From positions 1,198,965-1,262,964 of the forward strand of contig NZ_JAVDUI010000001.1 of assembly GCF_031456275.1 (NCBI RefSeq): DNA of 64,000 bases, read 5' to 3'. Source of the stretch: Falsarthrobacter nasiphocae. GTDB lineage: Bacteria > Actinomycetota > Actinomycetes > Actinomycetales > Micrococcaceae. The notes under the pieces were generated by a model. The model was not told the DNA's origin. It searched no databases and saw only the letters and a list, made by a program, of their open reading frames with translations. Position numbers and translations under genes: made by a program. Of the stretch, positions 7,715 to 15,972 are shown piece by piece (position 1 is the stretch's first letter; the number at the start of each line of letters is the position of its first letter).

Positions 7715-8677
7715 ATGAAGATCATCATCACTGGAGGCGCCGGGTTCCTCGGCAGCCTCGTGGCCACGGAGCTGCTGCGAGCGGCGGACGCCGGTCAGGC
7801 CCCGATCCCCTTCGACGAGATCCTCTCCGTGGACCTCGCCCCCTGCCCCGTCCAGGACGAGCGCGTCACGTCTCTCGTGGGGGACCTGGCGTCCCCTGAT
7901 GTGCTGCGGGAAGCGGTGACGGCCGAGGTCGTCGGCATCTTCCACCTGGCCGCCGTCCTCTCCGGGGGATCCGAGGCGGACTTCGATCTGGCGATGCGCG
8001 TCAACGTGGACGGCACGCGGGCGCTGCTCGAGGCGGCGCGCGCCGCCGGCTCCGCCCCGCGATTCGTCTTCACGAGCTCCCTGGCGGTCTTCGGCGGGAA
8101 TGTCCCGGAGGTCGTCCCCGAGACCTGGGCCGCCCAGCCTGACTCGACCTACGGCGCGGCCAAGGCGATGGGGGAGCTGCTCGTCAACGAGTACTCCCGC
8201 CGAGGGTGGGTGGACGCGCGCATCTGCCGACTCCCCACGATCTCCGTCCGGCCGGGGGTGCCGAACTCCGCGGCGTCCTCGTTCGCGAGCGGGATCATCC
8301 GCGAGCCACTCGCCGGCGTGGAGTCCGTCTGCCCCGTGCCGCACGAGACCCGCATGTGGCTGAGCTCCCCCGAGGCCGCCGTGCGCAACCTGGTCTTCGC
8401 GCTCGGGGTGCCCGGCGAGGCGCTCGGCGCGTGGCGCGGGATCAACATCCCGGGCATCAGCGTCACGGTGGGGGAGATGCTCGCGGCGCTCGACGAGGTC
8501 GGCGGGCCGGACGCGCGGGCCCTCGTCCGGGACGAGCGGGACCCGGCCGTCGAGGGCATCGTGTGCTCCTGGCCCGGGGAGTTCGAGGTTCAGCGGCTCC
8601 TCGACGCCGGATTCACGCGGGACGAGGACTTCCTCTCCGTGGTTCGCCGCTACGCGGACGGTCTCGCCGCGCGCTGA
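7715..8677 (+). CDS. denD: D-erythronate dehydrogenase-like SDR (DenD type)
   Basis: The 320-residue product is an extended short-chain dehydrogenase/reductase. It starts MKIIITGGAGFLGS (NAD-binding TGxxGxxG), has the catalytic pair YGAAK (about residues 148-152), and carries the LPTISVRPG stretch typical of DenD proteins, which oxidise D-erythronate to 2-oxo-tetronate. The start at 7715 has GGGAG upstream and matches the start of the Rossmann fold; longer upstream frames are not coding. It follows the regulator by 58 nt and probably shares its transcript. The product would be phosphorylated by the DUF1537 kinase of the divergent operon. No PdxA2, OtnC aldolase or OtnI isomerase gene is nearby, so later steps must be encoded elsewhere. 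Confidence 0.85.
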   Translation: MKIIITGGAGFLGSLVATELLRAADAGQAPIPFDEILSVDLAPCPVQDERVTSLVGDLASPDVLREAVTAEVVGIFHLAAVLSGGSEADFDLAMRVNVDGTRALLEAARAAGSAPRFVFTSSLAVFGGNVPEVVPETWAAQPDSTYGAAKAMGELLVNEYSRRGWVDARICRLPTISVRPGVPNSAASSFASGIIREPLAGVESVCPVPHETRMWLSSPEAAVRNLVFALGVPGEALGAWRGINIPGISVTVGEMLAALDEVGGPDARALVRDERDPAVEGIVCSWPGEFEVQRLLDAGFTRDEDFLSVVRRYADGLAAR

Positions 8678-8758
8678 TCGTGTCCACCCCTCCGCGTAGG
8701 CTGAAGCTTCATCTCGGCGCGGATCGCGTGCCGCCTCAGCCTTGCGAAGGAGTCCCCC

Positions 8759-9334
8759 ATGCATCAGATCATCGTCACCGAGTTCATCACCCTTGACGGC
8801 GTCATCGAGGCCCCCGGAGGCGGGGACTACGCCCACGCCGGGTGGACCTTCAAGGACATCGAGTTCGTGCCGGAGGCCTACGAGATCAAGGGGCGGGAGC
8901 AGGAGGAGGCCGCGGGCCTCCTCCTGGGTCGCGTGAGCTTCGAGGAGTTCGCGCCCGTGTGGCCGAGCATGGACGAGGAGTTCCCTCTCTACAACCGCAT
9001 GCCCAAGTACGTGGTCTCCACGAGCCTGACAGAGGCAGAGGTCACCGAGTGCGGGTGGGAGAACTGCCGCCTCCTCCGCTCCATCGAAGACGTGCGCGCG
9101 CTCAAGGAGCAGGGCGAGGGGCCCATCTACGTCCACGGCTCCGCGAGCCTCGCGCAGAGCCTTGCCGAGGCAGGCATCGTGGACCGCTACCACCTCCTCA
9201 CGTTCCCGCTCGTGCTCGGCGAGGGCAAGCGCCTCTTCGCGGAGGACGGGGACCGCAAGCAGCGCCTCTCGCTCGTGGAGGAGAAGGCGTTCTCCAACGG
9301 CATCCGCCTGGCGGTGTACGACGTCGTGGCCTAG
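8759..9334 (+). CDS. Dihydrofolate reductase/RibD C-terminal domain family protein
   Basis: This 191-residue protein belongs to the RibD-C (DHFR-like) family: an N-terminal IVTEFITLDGVIEAPGG strand, LLLGRVSFEEFAPVWP near residue 60, and YVHGSASLAQSLAEAG followed by PLVLGEGKRLF near the end. Members reduce pteridine-like or other substrates with NADPH, but most stand-alone copies have no assigned substrate. A strong ribosome site (GAAGGAG) precedes the ATG. No partner gene is evident. Confidence 0.92.
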   Translation: MHQIIVTEFITLDGVIEAPGGGDYAHAGWTFKDIEFVPEAYEIKGREQEEAAGLLLGRVSFEEFAPVWPSMDEEFPLYNRMPKYVVSTSLTEAEVTECGWENCRLLRSIEDVRALKEQGEGPIYVHGSASLAQSLAEAGIVDRYHLLTFPLVLGEGKRLFAEDGDRKQRLSLVEEKAFSNGIRLAVYDVVA

Positions 9335-9476
9335 CGGCGCCTGGGGTGGCTTCGTCCGGGGGGTCGGAGACGTTCACCGGGAGGACACCCACGGGTTAGA
9401 AGGGAGCCTTAGGGTGGCTGGGCAGGCCTCGCCGCGGGGCCTGCCACTCCGCAGCCCAGTCTCCGAAGGATCCCTC

Positions 9477-10835
9477 ATGAGCCTGTCCCCTCGTTCGCGC
9501 CGCATCGGTGCCTCGGCCCGCCTGGCCGCGGTGGGAGGGGCGGTGGCCCTCCTTGCCGCGGCGGCCGCCCCCGCGCAGGCCGGCGTCGGCCAGGGTCCCG
9601 CCCGAGGCGCCGCCGTGGGCGCGTCCCACCAGAGTTCCGCCCATCCGGGCACACCCGGCCAGGGCGCGTCCCATCAGAGCTCTCCTGCTCATGGGCCCAA
9701 GACAGGGCGCGACAGCGTCCGGGTGGCCACGTTCAACGCGAGCCTCAACCGCGGCGCCGAGGGCGAGCTCCAGCGTGACCTGTCCACGCCGGGCAACGCC
9801 CAGGCCCGCGCGGTCGCAGACGTCATCCAGTCGGCCCGGCCGGACATCGTGCTCGTCAACGAGTTCGACTACGACTCCGCCCACCGCTCCGCCAGCCTCT
9901 TCCGCGCCAACTACCTCAATGTGGGCCACGGCGGGCATGCGCCTATCGACTACCCGTACATGTACACCGCACCCGTCAACACGGGCATGCCCAGCGGCGT
10001 GGACCTCGACCGCTCCGGGAGCGTCGGCGGCCCCAACGACGCCAAGGGTTTCGGCCTCTTCCCCGGCCAGTACGGCATGGTCATCTACTCGAAGTACCCC
10101 ATCGACACGGCGAAGGTCCGCACGTTCAAGAACCTCCTCTGGAAGGACATGCCGGGAGCGGCCCTGCCAGATGACCCCGCGACCCCCGAGCCGGGGGACT
10201 GGTACAGCCCTGCCGCGCTCAACGTCCTCCCGCTGTCCAGCAAGTCCCACTGGGACGTCCCGGTCCGGGTCGGCGGCAAGACCATCCACGTCCTCGCCTC
10301 CCACCCCACGCCGCCGTCCTTCGACGGGCCGGAGGACCGCAACGGGCGCCGCAACCATGACGAGATCCGCCTCTGGGCGGACTACGTCTCGCCGTCGCCG
10401 CGGGCATCCTCCTACATCGTCGACGACGCCGGGCGCCGCGGCGGCCTCCCCGCGAACGAGCGGTTCGTCATCCTCGGGGACATGAACGCCGATCCTGTGG
10501 ACGGGGACTCCTACGGGAAGGCCATCTGGCAGGTCCTGGCGCACCCCCGGGTGACCGCAACGAGCCCCATGAGCCTCGGCGGACCGGAGGCCTCCCGGCT
10601 CCAGGGCGGGGCCAACGCGACCCAGAAGGGCGATCCGCGCCTTGACACCGCGGACTTCGGCGACAACGCCCCCGGCAACCTCCGCGTGGACTACGTCCTG
10701 CCCTCCAAGCAGCTGACCCCTCGCGGCTCTGGCGTGTTCTGGCCGGCGCAGGGGCAGCCCGGCTCGGAGCTGACGGGCGTCTACCCGTTCCCGACGTCCG
10801 ACCACCGCCTCGTCTGGGTGGACCTCAAGGGCTAA
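9477..10835 (+). CDS. Secreted endonuclease/exonuclease/phosphatase family protein
   Basis: From the ATG at 9477 (AAGGA 7 nt upstream) the 452-residue protein starts with a signal peptide (RRIGASARLAAVGG, hydrophobic core to about residue 36 ending AQA). A short linker contains GASHQSS twice. The catalytic domain shows the EEP fold motifs: VATFNASLNRG, LVNEFDYD, a central His-containing VLASHPTPP, LGDMNADPVDGDS and the final SDHRLVWVDL. Such proteins hydrolyse phosphodiester or phosphomonoester bonds outside the cell, for example extracellular DNA, lipids or phytate-like compounds. The substrate cannot be chosen from sequence. It has its own upstream region and appears monocistronic. Confidence 0.92.
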   Translation: MSLSPRSRRIGASARLAAVGGAVALLAAAAAPAQAGVGQGPARGAAVGASHQSSAHPGTPGQGASHQSSPAHGPKTGRDSVRVATFNASLNRGAEGELQRDLSTPGNAQARAVADVIQSARPDIVLVNEFDYDSAHRSASLFRANYLNVGHGGHAPIDYPYMYTAPVNTGMPSGVDLDRSGSVGGPNDAKGFGLFPGQYGMVIYSKYPIDTAKVRTFKNLLWKDMPGAALPDDPATPEPGDWYSPAALNVLPLSSKSHWDVPVRVGGKTIHVLASHPTPPSFDGPEDRNGRRNHDEIRLWADYVSPSPRASSYIVDDAGRRGGLPANERFVILGDMNADPVDGDSYGKAIWQVLAHPRVTATSPMSLGGPEASRLQGGANATQKGDPRLDTADFGDNAPGNLRVDYVLPSKQLTPRGSGVFWPAQGQPGSELTGVYPFPTSDHRLVWVDLKG

Positions 10836-10863
10836 TCCTCTGGGCGCGAGCCGCGCCGTCGCC

Positions 10864-10892
10864 TTGACCGAATTCATTGCCTGTTATATCTA
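10864..10892 (+). promoter_or_regulatory. Putative promoter of the MFS gene
   Basis: TTGACC (10864-10869) and an AT-rich TATCTA (10887-10892) are 17 bp apart in a locally AT-rich intergenic stretch about 90 nt before the MFS start codon. Confidence 0.4.
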
Positions 10893-10980
10893 TTGTGGCT
10901 AGAAGGACGGGCGGCCCGCTCCAGGCCCATTAAGCGGGCATCATCGTCAGGGAGGCGTCGTACGCCGCCCGGCGCTCGCG

Positions 10981-12108
10981 ATGAAAAGAATCTACGCCTA
11001 CTCATTTTTCGCTGCGGCGGCGATCACCTCGTTCACGGTCGTCGACATGCTGTACTTCACCGGGGCCGGGTACTCCCTGGCGTTCGTGGGGACGATGTTC
11101 CTCGTCTTCAACGGCACCGTCTCCGCAGCGGAGCTCCCGCTTGCGGTGCTCTTCGACCGCTTCTCCGGCACCAAGGTCATCTACATCGGCCTGGTCCTCC
11201 GCCTGGCTGCCCTGGCCATCTTCTTCGTCAATCCCGGCGAGGGGTGGCTCCTCGTGGCCCAGCTTCTGGCGGGTATCGCGGTCGCGGCCCTCAGCGGGAC
11301 CATCCCCGCGTTGATCGCCAACAGCATCGAGGACCAGTCCATCGAGGGGTTCGCCAGCGCATACCGGATCCTCGACTGGATGGGCGGCGCGGGAAGCGTC
11401 ATCGGCGGGGTAGCGGGCGGCCTCATCTTCCAGGTCTACCCGCAGGGGATCTGGCTCTCCGCCATCGTGTTTCTCGCGGCGGGGACGATCGCCATGATCG
11501 GGTTCCGCGCCCCGGAGGCCGAGGTCGAGCGCACACCCCTGCGCGGCTACCTCGTCAAGGTGCTGGGGGTCTTCAAGAATCACTCCATGTGGGTGGGGTG
11601 CGCGGCTGGGACGGCGTCCGTGGCCCCGTACATCCTCTGGCAGATGCGCTTCGCCGAGACCTCGGTGCCCTTCGTCATCGTGACCTTCGTGTCCATGTAC
11701 CTCGTTGGCCTCCTGTCCCCGGCGATCCAGCGGAAGGTCCCCGTCCGCCGCCCGCAGATGGTGGCCGTGGCGGTCCTCAACGCGGTCGCCATGGCCGGGT
11801 TCGCCCTCGCCCCAGCCGGCGCCTGGTCCTTCGTGACCTTCATGGTGCACATCGTGCTCCAGGGGGTCCTCTCCCTCATGATCGGCGCGTACTTCCAGAG
11901 CCAGCTGACCAATGACGTCCGCGCGGCCTCGGGCTCCATGAGCTCGCTGTGCAATTCGCTCTGGGTGGCGCTCGCGGCGCCCATCGTGACGCGGGTGGCA
12001 CAGGATCAGGGGGCCGTGACGGCCATGCTCTTCGCCGTGGTGTCCTTTGCCGTCACCGCGCTCATTGCGGCGCTGCGGCCCATCGGCGCCGCGGAGGCCT
12101 CCCGGTAG
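10981..12108 (+). CDS. Major facilitator superfamily transporter
   Basis: The 375-residue protein is hydrophobic throughout, with about 10-12 membrane helices (for example ITSFTVVDMLYFTGAGYSL, GVAGGLIFQVYPQGIWLSAI and ALFAVV-type closing helices). The loop after helix 2 reads AVLFDRFSGTKVIYIG, a version of the MFS G-x-x-x-D-R-x-G-R/K motif. It is somewhat shorter than the usual 400-450 residues. Its substrate is unknown. It converges on the M6 protease gene, separated by two strong hairpins. Confidence 0.88.
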   Translation: MKRIYAYSFFAAAAITSFTVVDMLYFTGAGYSLAFVGTMFLVFNGTVSAAELPLAVLFDRFSGTKVIYIGLVLRLAALAIFFVNPGEGWLLVAQLLAGIAVAALSGTIPALIANSIEDQSIEGFASAYRILDWMGGAGSVIGGVAGGLIFQVYPQGIWLSAIVFLAAGTIAMIGFRAPEAEVERTPLRGYLVKVLGVFKNHSMWVGCAAGTASVAPYILWQMRFAETSVPFVIVTFVSMYLVGLLSPAIQRKVPVRRPQMVAVAVLNAVAMAGFALAPAGAWSFVTFMVHIVLQGVLSLMIGAYFQSQLTNDVRAASGSMSSLCNSLWVALAAPIVTRVAQDQGAVTAMLFAVVSFAVTALIAALRPIGAAEASR

Positions 12109-12115
12109 AAGCCAG

Positions 12116-12159
12116 CGACGACGGGGCCGCGGGGCGCAACCCCCGCGGCCCCGTCGTCG
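12116..12159. terminator. Long perfect hairpin, probable terminator
   Basis: A 19-bp perfect stem with a 6-nt loop (CGCAAC at 12135-12140) starts 7 nt after the MFS stop codon. It carries two inverted copies of the 14-mer CGGCCCCGTCGTCG found elsewhere in the window. No uridine run follows it. Confidence 0.7.
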
Positions 12160-12172
12160 TCCGCAGAACACA

Positions 12173-12210
12173 AGAGTGCCCCGCCCGGAATATTCCGTGC
12201 GGGGCACTCT
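12173..12210. terminator. Second hairpin between convergent genes
   Basis: Twelve-base arms AGAGTGCCCCGC (12173-12184) and GCGGGGCACTCT (12199-12210) pair perfectly around a loop that is itself palindromic (CGGAATATTCCG). It lies between the convergent MFS and M6 protease genes and could serve either strand. Confidence 0.6.
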
Positions 12211-12265
12211 GTCACGGTGCGGGCCCGGAGCGCCAGAGGCGCGGAGCCGGCCCGTCCCGTGGGGC

Positions 12266-14506
12266 TCAGCCCTGGGGGTTGGCGATGGTCACCGTCAGGG
12301 AGCCGTCAGCGTTCTGCTTGACCACGGTGGCCTTCACTCCGTGCCCCGCCACCTTGACCGAGTGGTACGGGAGGGCGGTGGAGTAGTAGGCGTCCGGGTT
12401 CGAGTCATCGAAGACCGGGGCCTGCGGCGCGGCGGGAGCGCACGGGGTCACGAGGCCGGTGTTCGTCTCCGTGGGGAGGCAGAGCTTGGCCCACGTGCCG
12501 AGGCCGAACGTCGCGTCGTACGCCTGGCGACGGCCACCGAGCGGCATGAGGCCGTTCTCCGCAACGATGGGGCTGATGCGGGCATCGACGGGGAGGACCC
12601 GCCCGGCGCCCGGGTGCTGGGACGTGTTGTTGTTCTCGTACGCGTGGTCCACGTACCAGACGAGCATGCCCGGCGTGTAGGAGAAGAACGTCACCCAGTC
12701 CGGCTTGGTCAGGCGGTTGCCGAAGTTGTACGGGCCCGTCTTGAGGACGGCGTCATACCCCTGGAACTGGCGGTTCTCGATGAGGTAGTAGCGGTCCGTC
12801 GTCGTGTCCAGGTAGCCCGGGTTCGCCGTCCAGTTGGCGTCCGCCGTGAAGCCCTTGGGGAGGTTCTTGGGCTCGCCGTTGAGCTTCATGTTGACGCGCT
12901 TGCCCTTGATGGTCAGCGAGTCGACGAAGACGCCGTTCTCCGTCACCGCGCCGTCCGTGGCATAGCGGAGGCGGAACTGGGAGGCCTTGCCGCCCGTCTC
13001 GTACTGGTACGTGACGGTCTTCCACTGGCCCTCGCTCGAGCCGGTGAGGGGCTCGGTGCCGAGCTCCGGGCTCGTCGCCAGCTTCCACGTCTTGCCGCCG
13101 TCGAGGGAGTACTCGGCGTAGAGGAAGTCGTAGTCCTGCTCGATGGCCCAGTTCATCTGGGCGGAGACCGTCACGCTCGGGGTGGCCGGAACGTCCGCGG
13201 TCAGCGAGCCGTTCAGCCCGTCCGCCGCGCCGCTCCACATCGCCTTGCGGCCCTGGACCGGGGTCGGGAACACCGTGCGGACCGTCTTGTTCGGGAGGTC
13301 GACGCGGACCGCCTGGTCCTGGCCCGCCGTGTGGAACTGGGACGGGTTCAGGGTGCGGGTCTGGGTGGCGCCGAGCGGGACGTTTGAGCCGCGCAGCCAG
13401 CCGAGGTTGAGCTTCTCCTCGGGGCCGAAGTTTCCGGGGGTGTCGCCGGTGCCCTGGATCTCGTTGCGGCCGAGCCAGGAGCCCGCGCTCATGATTGTCC
13501 AGAAGCCAGTGCCGTTCTCGGCCTTGTTCGTCGTGTCGTAGAAGTCCGGCAGACCGAGGTCGTGGCCGTACTCGTGTGCGAAGACGCCGAGGCCGCCGTT
13601 CTCAGGCTCGGTCGTGTAGTCGCCGATCCAGTACTTGGACTGGCCGATGCGCGTGCCGCCGGCGAGGTTGCCCTGGGGGCCGCTCGTGCCGGCCTGGTTG
13701 CCGAACGCGTACCAGCGGTGGGACCAGATGGCATCCTCGCTCGCGCCGGCCTCCTCGCCCTCGCCCGCGTGGACGGCCTGGAAGTGGTCGATGTAGCCGT
13801 CGGGCTCGTTGAAGTTGCCGTCGCCGTCGAAGTCGTAGCGGTCCCAGACGTCGAACTGGGCGAGGTACTCGTCAATCTGCGCAGGCGTCTTGCCTGCGGC
13901 GAGCTGGGAGTCGTACCAGGAGTTGCCCGTGTCCTTGATGTAGTTCCAGGCGCCGCCCTTCTGCTCAACGGTGTTTGCGCCGTAGGACGCCGCGTTTCCG
14001 GGGACCGTGACCCAGTTCTGCACCGAGTTCGTCACGGAGTACTTGCCGTTGGACTGCTTCTCGTAATAGTCCTTCATCGAGAACGCGGGGCCGTTGAACA
14101 GGTTTTCGTAGTGGGCCAGGCCGAAGTCCTTGGTCCACAGCGTGGAGTTGTCCTTGGTGCGGTCCGGCTCCGGAATCTGGTTGTGCTTGGGGCCGGTCCC
14201 GCCGAACTCGGAGAGGATCGTGAGGATCTTGTCACTCTTCGGGGTGGTGGTCTCGGCGAAGCTGTTCTCGGCGAGCTGCACCACGCCCTTGGCGTTGGGC
14301 TTCTTCTTGCCGCTGCGGACGAGCTTCTGAGCCTCCGCGCGCAGCGCCTTCTGCTTCTCGCTGAAGGGCCCCGAGAGGTTGTCCTCCCGCGGCGCGGCCT
14401 GCGGGGTGCCCTGGGCATCCTTGAGCGGCGGCGCGGCGGACGCTCCGAGGGGAGTCAGGGCCAGGACGACGACGGCGGCCGCCCCGGCAAGACGAATGTT
14501 CTTCAT
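12266..14506 (-). CDS. Secreted M6-family (immune inhibitor A-like) metalloprotease
   Basis: The 746-residue protein is preceded by a signal peptide (MKNIRLAGAAAVVVLALTPL, cleavage near ASA-APP). The zinc-protease motif HEYGHDLGLPD (HExxHxxGxxD) lies at about residues 310-320, followed by the Met-turn-like FWTIMSAGSW. This is the M6 family, including InhA of Bacillus; InhA-type proteases cleave antimicrobial peptides and host proteins. The C-terminal half has a MAM/immunoglobulin-like beta region typical of this family. The start at 14506 is preferred over an in-frame TTG at 14518 because the signal sequence begins there. An inverted repeat upstream (14531-14561) suggests regulation. Confidence 0.93.
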   Translation of the reverse strand: MKNIRLAGAAAVVVLALTPLGASAAPPLKDAQGTPQAAPREDNLSGPFSEKQKALRAEAQKLVRSGKKKPNAKGVVQLAENSFAETTTPKSDKILTILSEFGGTGPKHNQIPEPDRTKDNSTLWTKDFGLAHYENLFNGPAFSMKDYYEKQSNGKYSVTNSVQNWVTVPGNAASYGANTVEQKGGAWNYIKDTGNSWYDSQLAAGKTPAQIDEYLAQFDVWDRYDFDGDGNFNEPDGYIDHFQAVHAGEGEEAGASEDAIWSHRWYAFGNQAGTSGPQGNLAGGTRIGQSKYWIGDYTTEPENGGLGVFAHEYGHDLGLPDFYDTTNKAENGTGFWTIMSAGSWLGRNEIQGTGDTPGNFGPEEKLNLGWLRGSNVPLGATQTRTLNPSQFHTAGQDQAVRVDLPNKTVRTVFPTPVQGRKAMWSGAADGLNGSLTADVPATPSVTVSAQMNWAIEQDYDFLYAEYSLDGGKTWKLATSPELGTEPLTGSSEGQWKTVTYQYETGGKASQFRLRYATDGAVTENGVFVDSLTIKGKRVNMKLNGEPKNLPKGFTADANWTANPGYLDTTTDRYYLIENRQFQGYDAVLKTGPYNFGNRLTKPDWVTFFSYTPGMLVWYVDHAYENNNTSQHPGAGRVLPVDARISPIVAENGLMPLGGRRQAYDATFGLGTWAKLCLPTETNTGLVTPCAPAAPQAPVFDDSNPDAYYSTALPYHSVKVAGHGVKATVVKQNADGSLTVTIANPQG

Positions 14507-14530
14507 AGAAAGCCCCAAAGTGTGAGAGGT

Positions 14531-14561
14531 GGATCACATGATTGTGATGATGATGTGATCC
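14531..14561. promoter_or_regulatory. Inverted repeat upstream of the M6 protease gene
   Basis: Arms GGATCACAT (14531-14539) and ATGTGATCC (14553-14561) are exact inverted repeats with a 13-bp spacer, 25 bp upstream of the protease start. The spacer holds a further TGTGA. The position fits an operator overlapping the promoter. Confidence 0.5.
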
Positions 14562-14640
14562 TACTGTGTGGAGGCTGCGCGCTGTCAATGCGGCCCCGAA
14601 TATTCGATATCTCAGCCTTGAAGACTCAGGCGGAACGCGC

Positions 14641-14680
14641 CGAGGGGCGGCGCCGTTCGCGTGAACGGCGCCGCCCCTCG
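14641..14680. terminator. Perfect 18-bp hairpin after the AI-2E exporter gene
   Basis: The arms 14641-14658 and 14663-14680 are perfect complements around the loop GCGT. The hairpin lies 14 nt beyond the stop of the AI-2E-type gene, which runs on the minus strand. There is no clear uridine run. Confidence 0.7.
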
Positions 14681-14693
14681 GGTGAGCAACGGC

Positions 14694-15863
14694 TCAGGCC
14701 GACGGCGCGGCGTGCGAGCCCCGGCCACCGCGAGGCTCGGGGGATGCCGTTCCGGCGGCCCCGTCGTCGTCGGCCTCCGAAGCGGGGGCACCGTGCTTGG
14801 AGTGGAAGACCGGGGAGTACAGCCCGCGCCCCTCCATGACGCTCTTGACCGCGGCCCAGACGACCGCCGTGATGGGGACCGCCACAATGGCGCCGGAAAT
14901 GCCGCCCGTGTGCGCCCCGATGGCCAGGGCAATGAGAATGACGGAGCCGTGAAGGCCCAGCGAGTCTCCCATGACTTTCGGCTGGAGGATGTGGTGCTCA
15001 ATCTGGTTGACGAGAATGACAATTCCCACGAGGACCAGGGCGGGGATGGGGCCCAGGGTCACGAGGGTGACCAGGGCCGCGAGAACACCCGTCACGAGCG
15101 CCCCGAGAATGGGAACGAAAGCGCCGAAGAAAATGAGCGTGCCGAGCGGAATGGCGAGCGGCGCGCCCATGACGAGCATGGCGACCGTGTCCACGATGGC
15201 CGCGAAGGCCGCGATGAACACCGTCCCCCGGACGTACGCGCCGAGGACCTTCACGCTCGTGACACCGGCCGTGTGTGCCTCGTCGCGCCGTCGGGCGGGG
15301 ATGAACCGCTTGATGAAGGTCCACATCCGGTCTCCGTCAAGGAGGAAGAAGAACAAGAGGACGAGCGTGAGCAGCGTGCCCGTTCCGATTTCCCCGGCTG
15401 TGGCGACGCCGTGAAGCGCCCGCGAAGCCAGGTCCCCGCCTGAACTGGAGTTGAGGCTCTTCTCGATGGCGTCGAATCGTGCCGCGTCCACCTCGACCCC
15501 CAGGCTGCGCAGCCAGTCCTGGAGGCGCGTCACACCCTCCACGGCCCGGGCCGCGAGGACATCGCTCTGCCGGTAGATCGAGATCGAGACGAGGGTGAAG
15601 ATGCCGATGAGCAGCAGCAGCGTCCCCGTGAAGGTGATGGCGGTGGAGCCGATCCGGCCCGCGCCCCGCCGCCTCAGGGCCACGAGGACGGGCTGGAGGG
15701 CGGAGGCGAGGATGATGGCAATGAGGATCGGCAGCGTGGTCAGGGCCTGCGACGTCAGCGCCCAGACCACCACCGCAAGGCCGGCCGCGAAGATGAGGAA
15801 CTGAAGGACTCGGGTAGCCGGGCGTCCAACGGAATCGGACCAGAGAGCACGGGGAGCGTCCAC
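14694..15863 (-). CDS. AI-2E family transporter (TqsA/YdiK-like)
   Basis: This 389-residue membrane protein has about eight helices and the family hallmarks: an N-terminal pair of helices (VLQFLIFAAGLAVVVWALTS; LPILIAIILASALQPV), a middle amphipathic region with a soluble segment, and the conserved C-terminal LVNQIEHHILQPKVMGDSLGLH followed by a final helix pair. The family is named after an autoinducer-2 exporter, but most members have no proven substrate and some act in Na+/H+ exchange. Translation starts at GTG (15863). The last 35 residues are hydrophilic and disordered. Confidence 0.92.
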   Translation of the reverse strand: MDAPRALWSDSVGRPATRVLQFLIFAAGLAVVVWALTSQALTTLPILIAIILASALQPVLVALRRRGAGRIGSTAITFTGTLLLLIGIFTLVSISIYRQSDVLAARAVEGVTRLQDWLRSLGVEVDAARFDAIEKSLNSSSGGDLASRALHGVATAGEIGTGTLLTLVLLFFFLLDGDRMWTFIKRFIPARRRDEAHTAGVTSVKVLGAYVRGTVFIAAFAAIVDTVAMLVMGAPLAIPLGTLIFFGAFVPILGALVTGVLAALVTLVTLGPIPALVLVGIVILVNQIEHHILQPKVMGDSLGLHGSVILIALAIGAHTGGISGAIVAVPITAVVWAAVKSVMEGRGLYSPVFHSKHGAPASEADDDGAAGTASPEPRGGRGSHAAPSA

Positions 15864-15972
15864 AACGGGGCCTTTCGGAGGGGATCGGGGCCGTTGCCAT
15901 CCTAGGCCTCACGTCTGTGGGGCCGGGACGGGGCCGCCTCCGCGTGGTGGCGCGGAGCCGAGGGCGGCCAGC

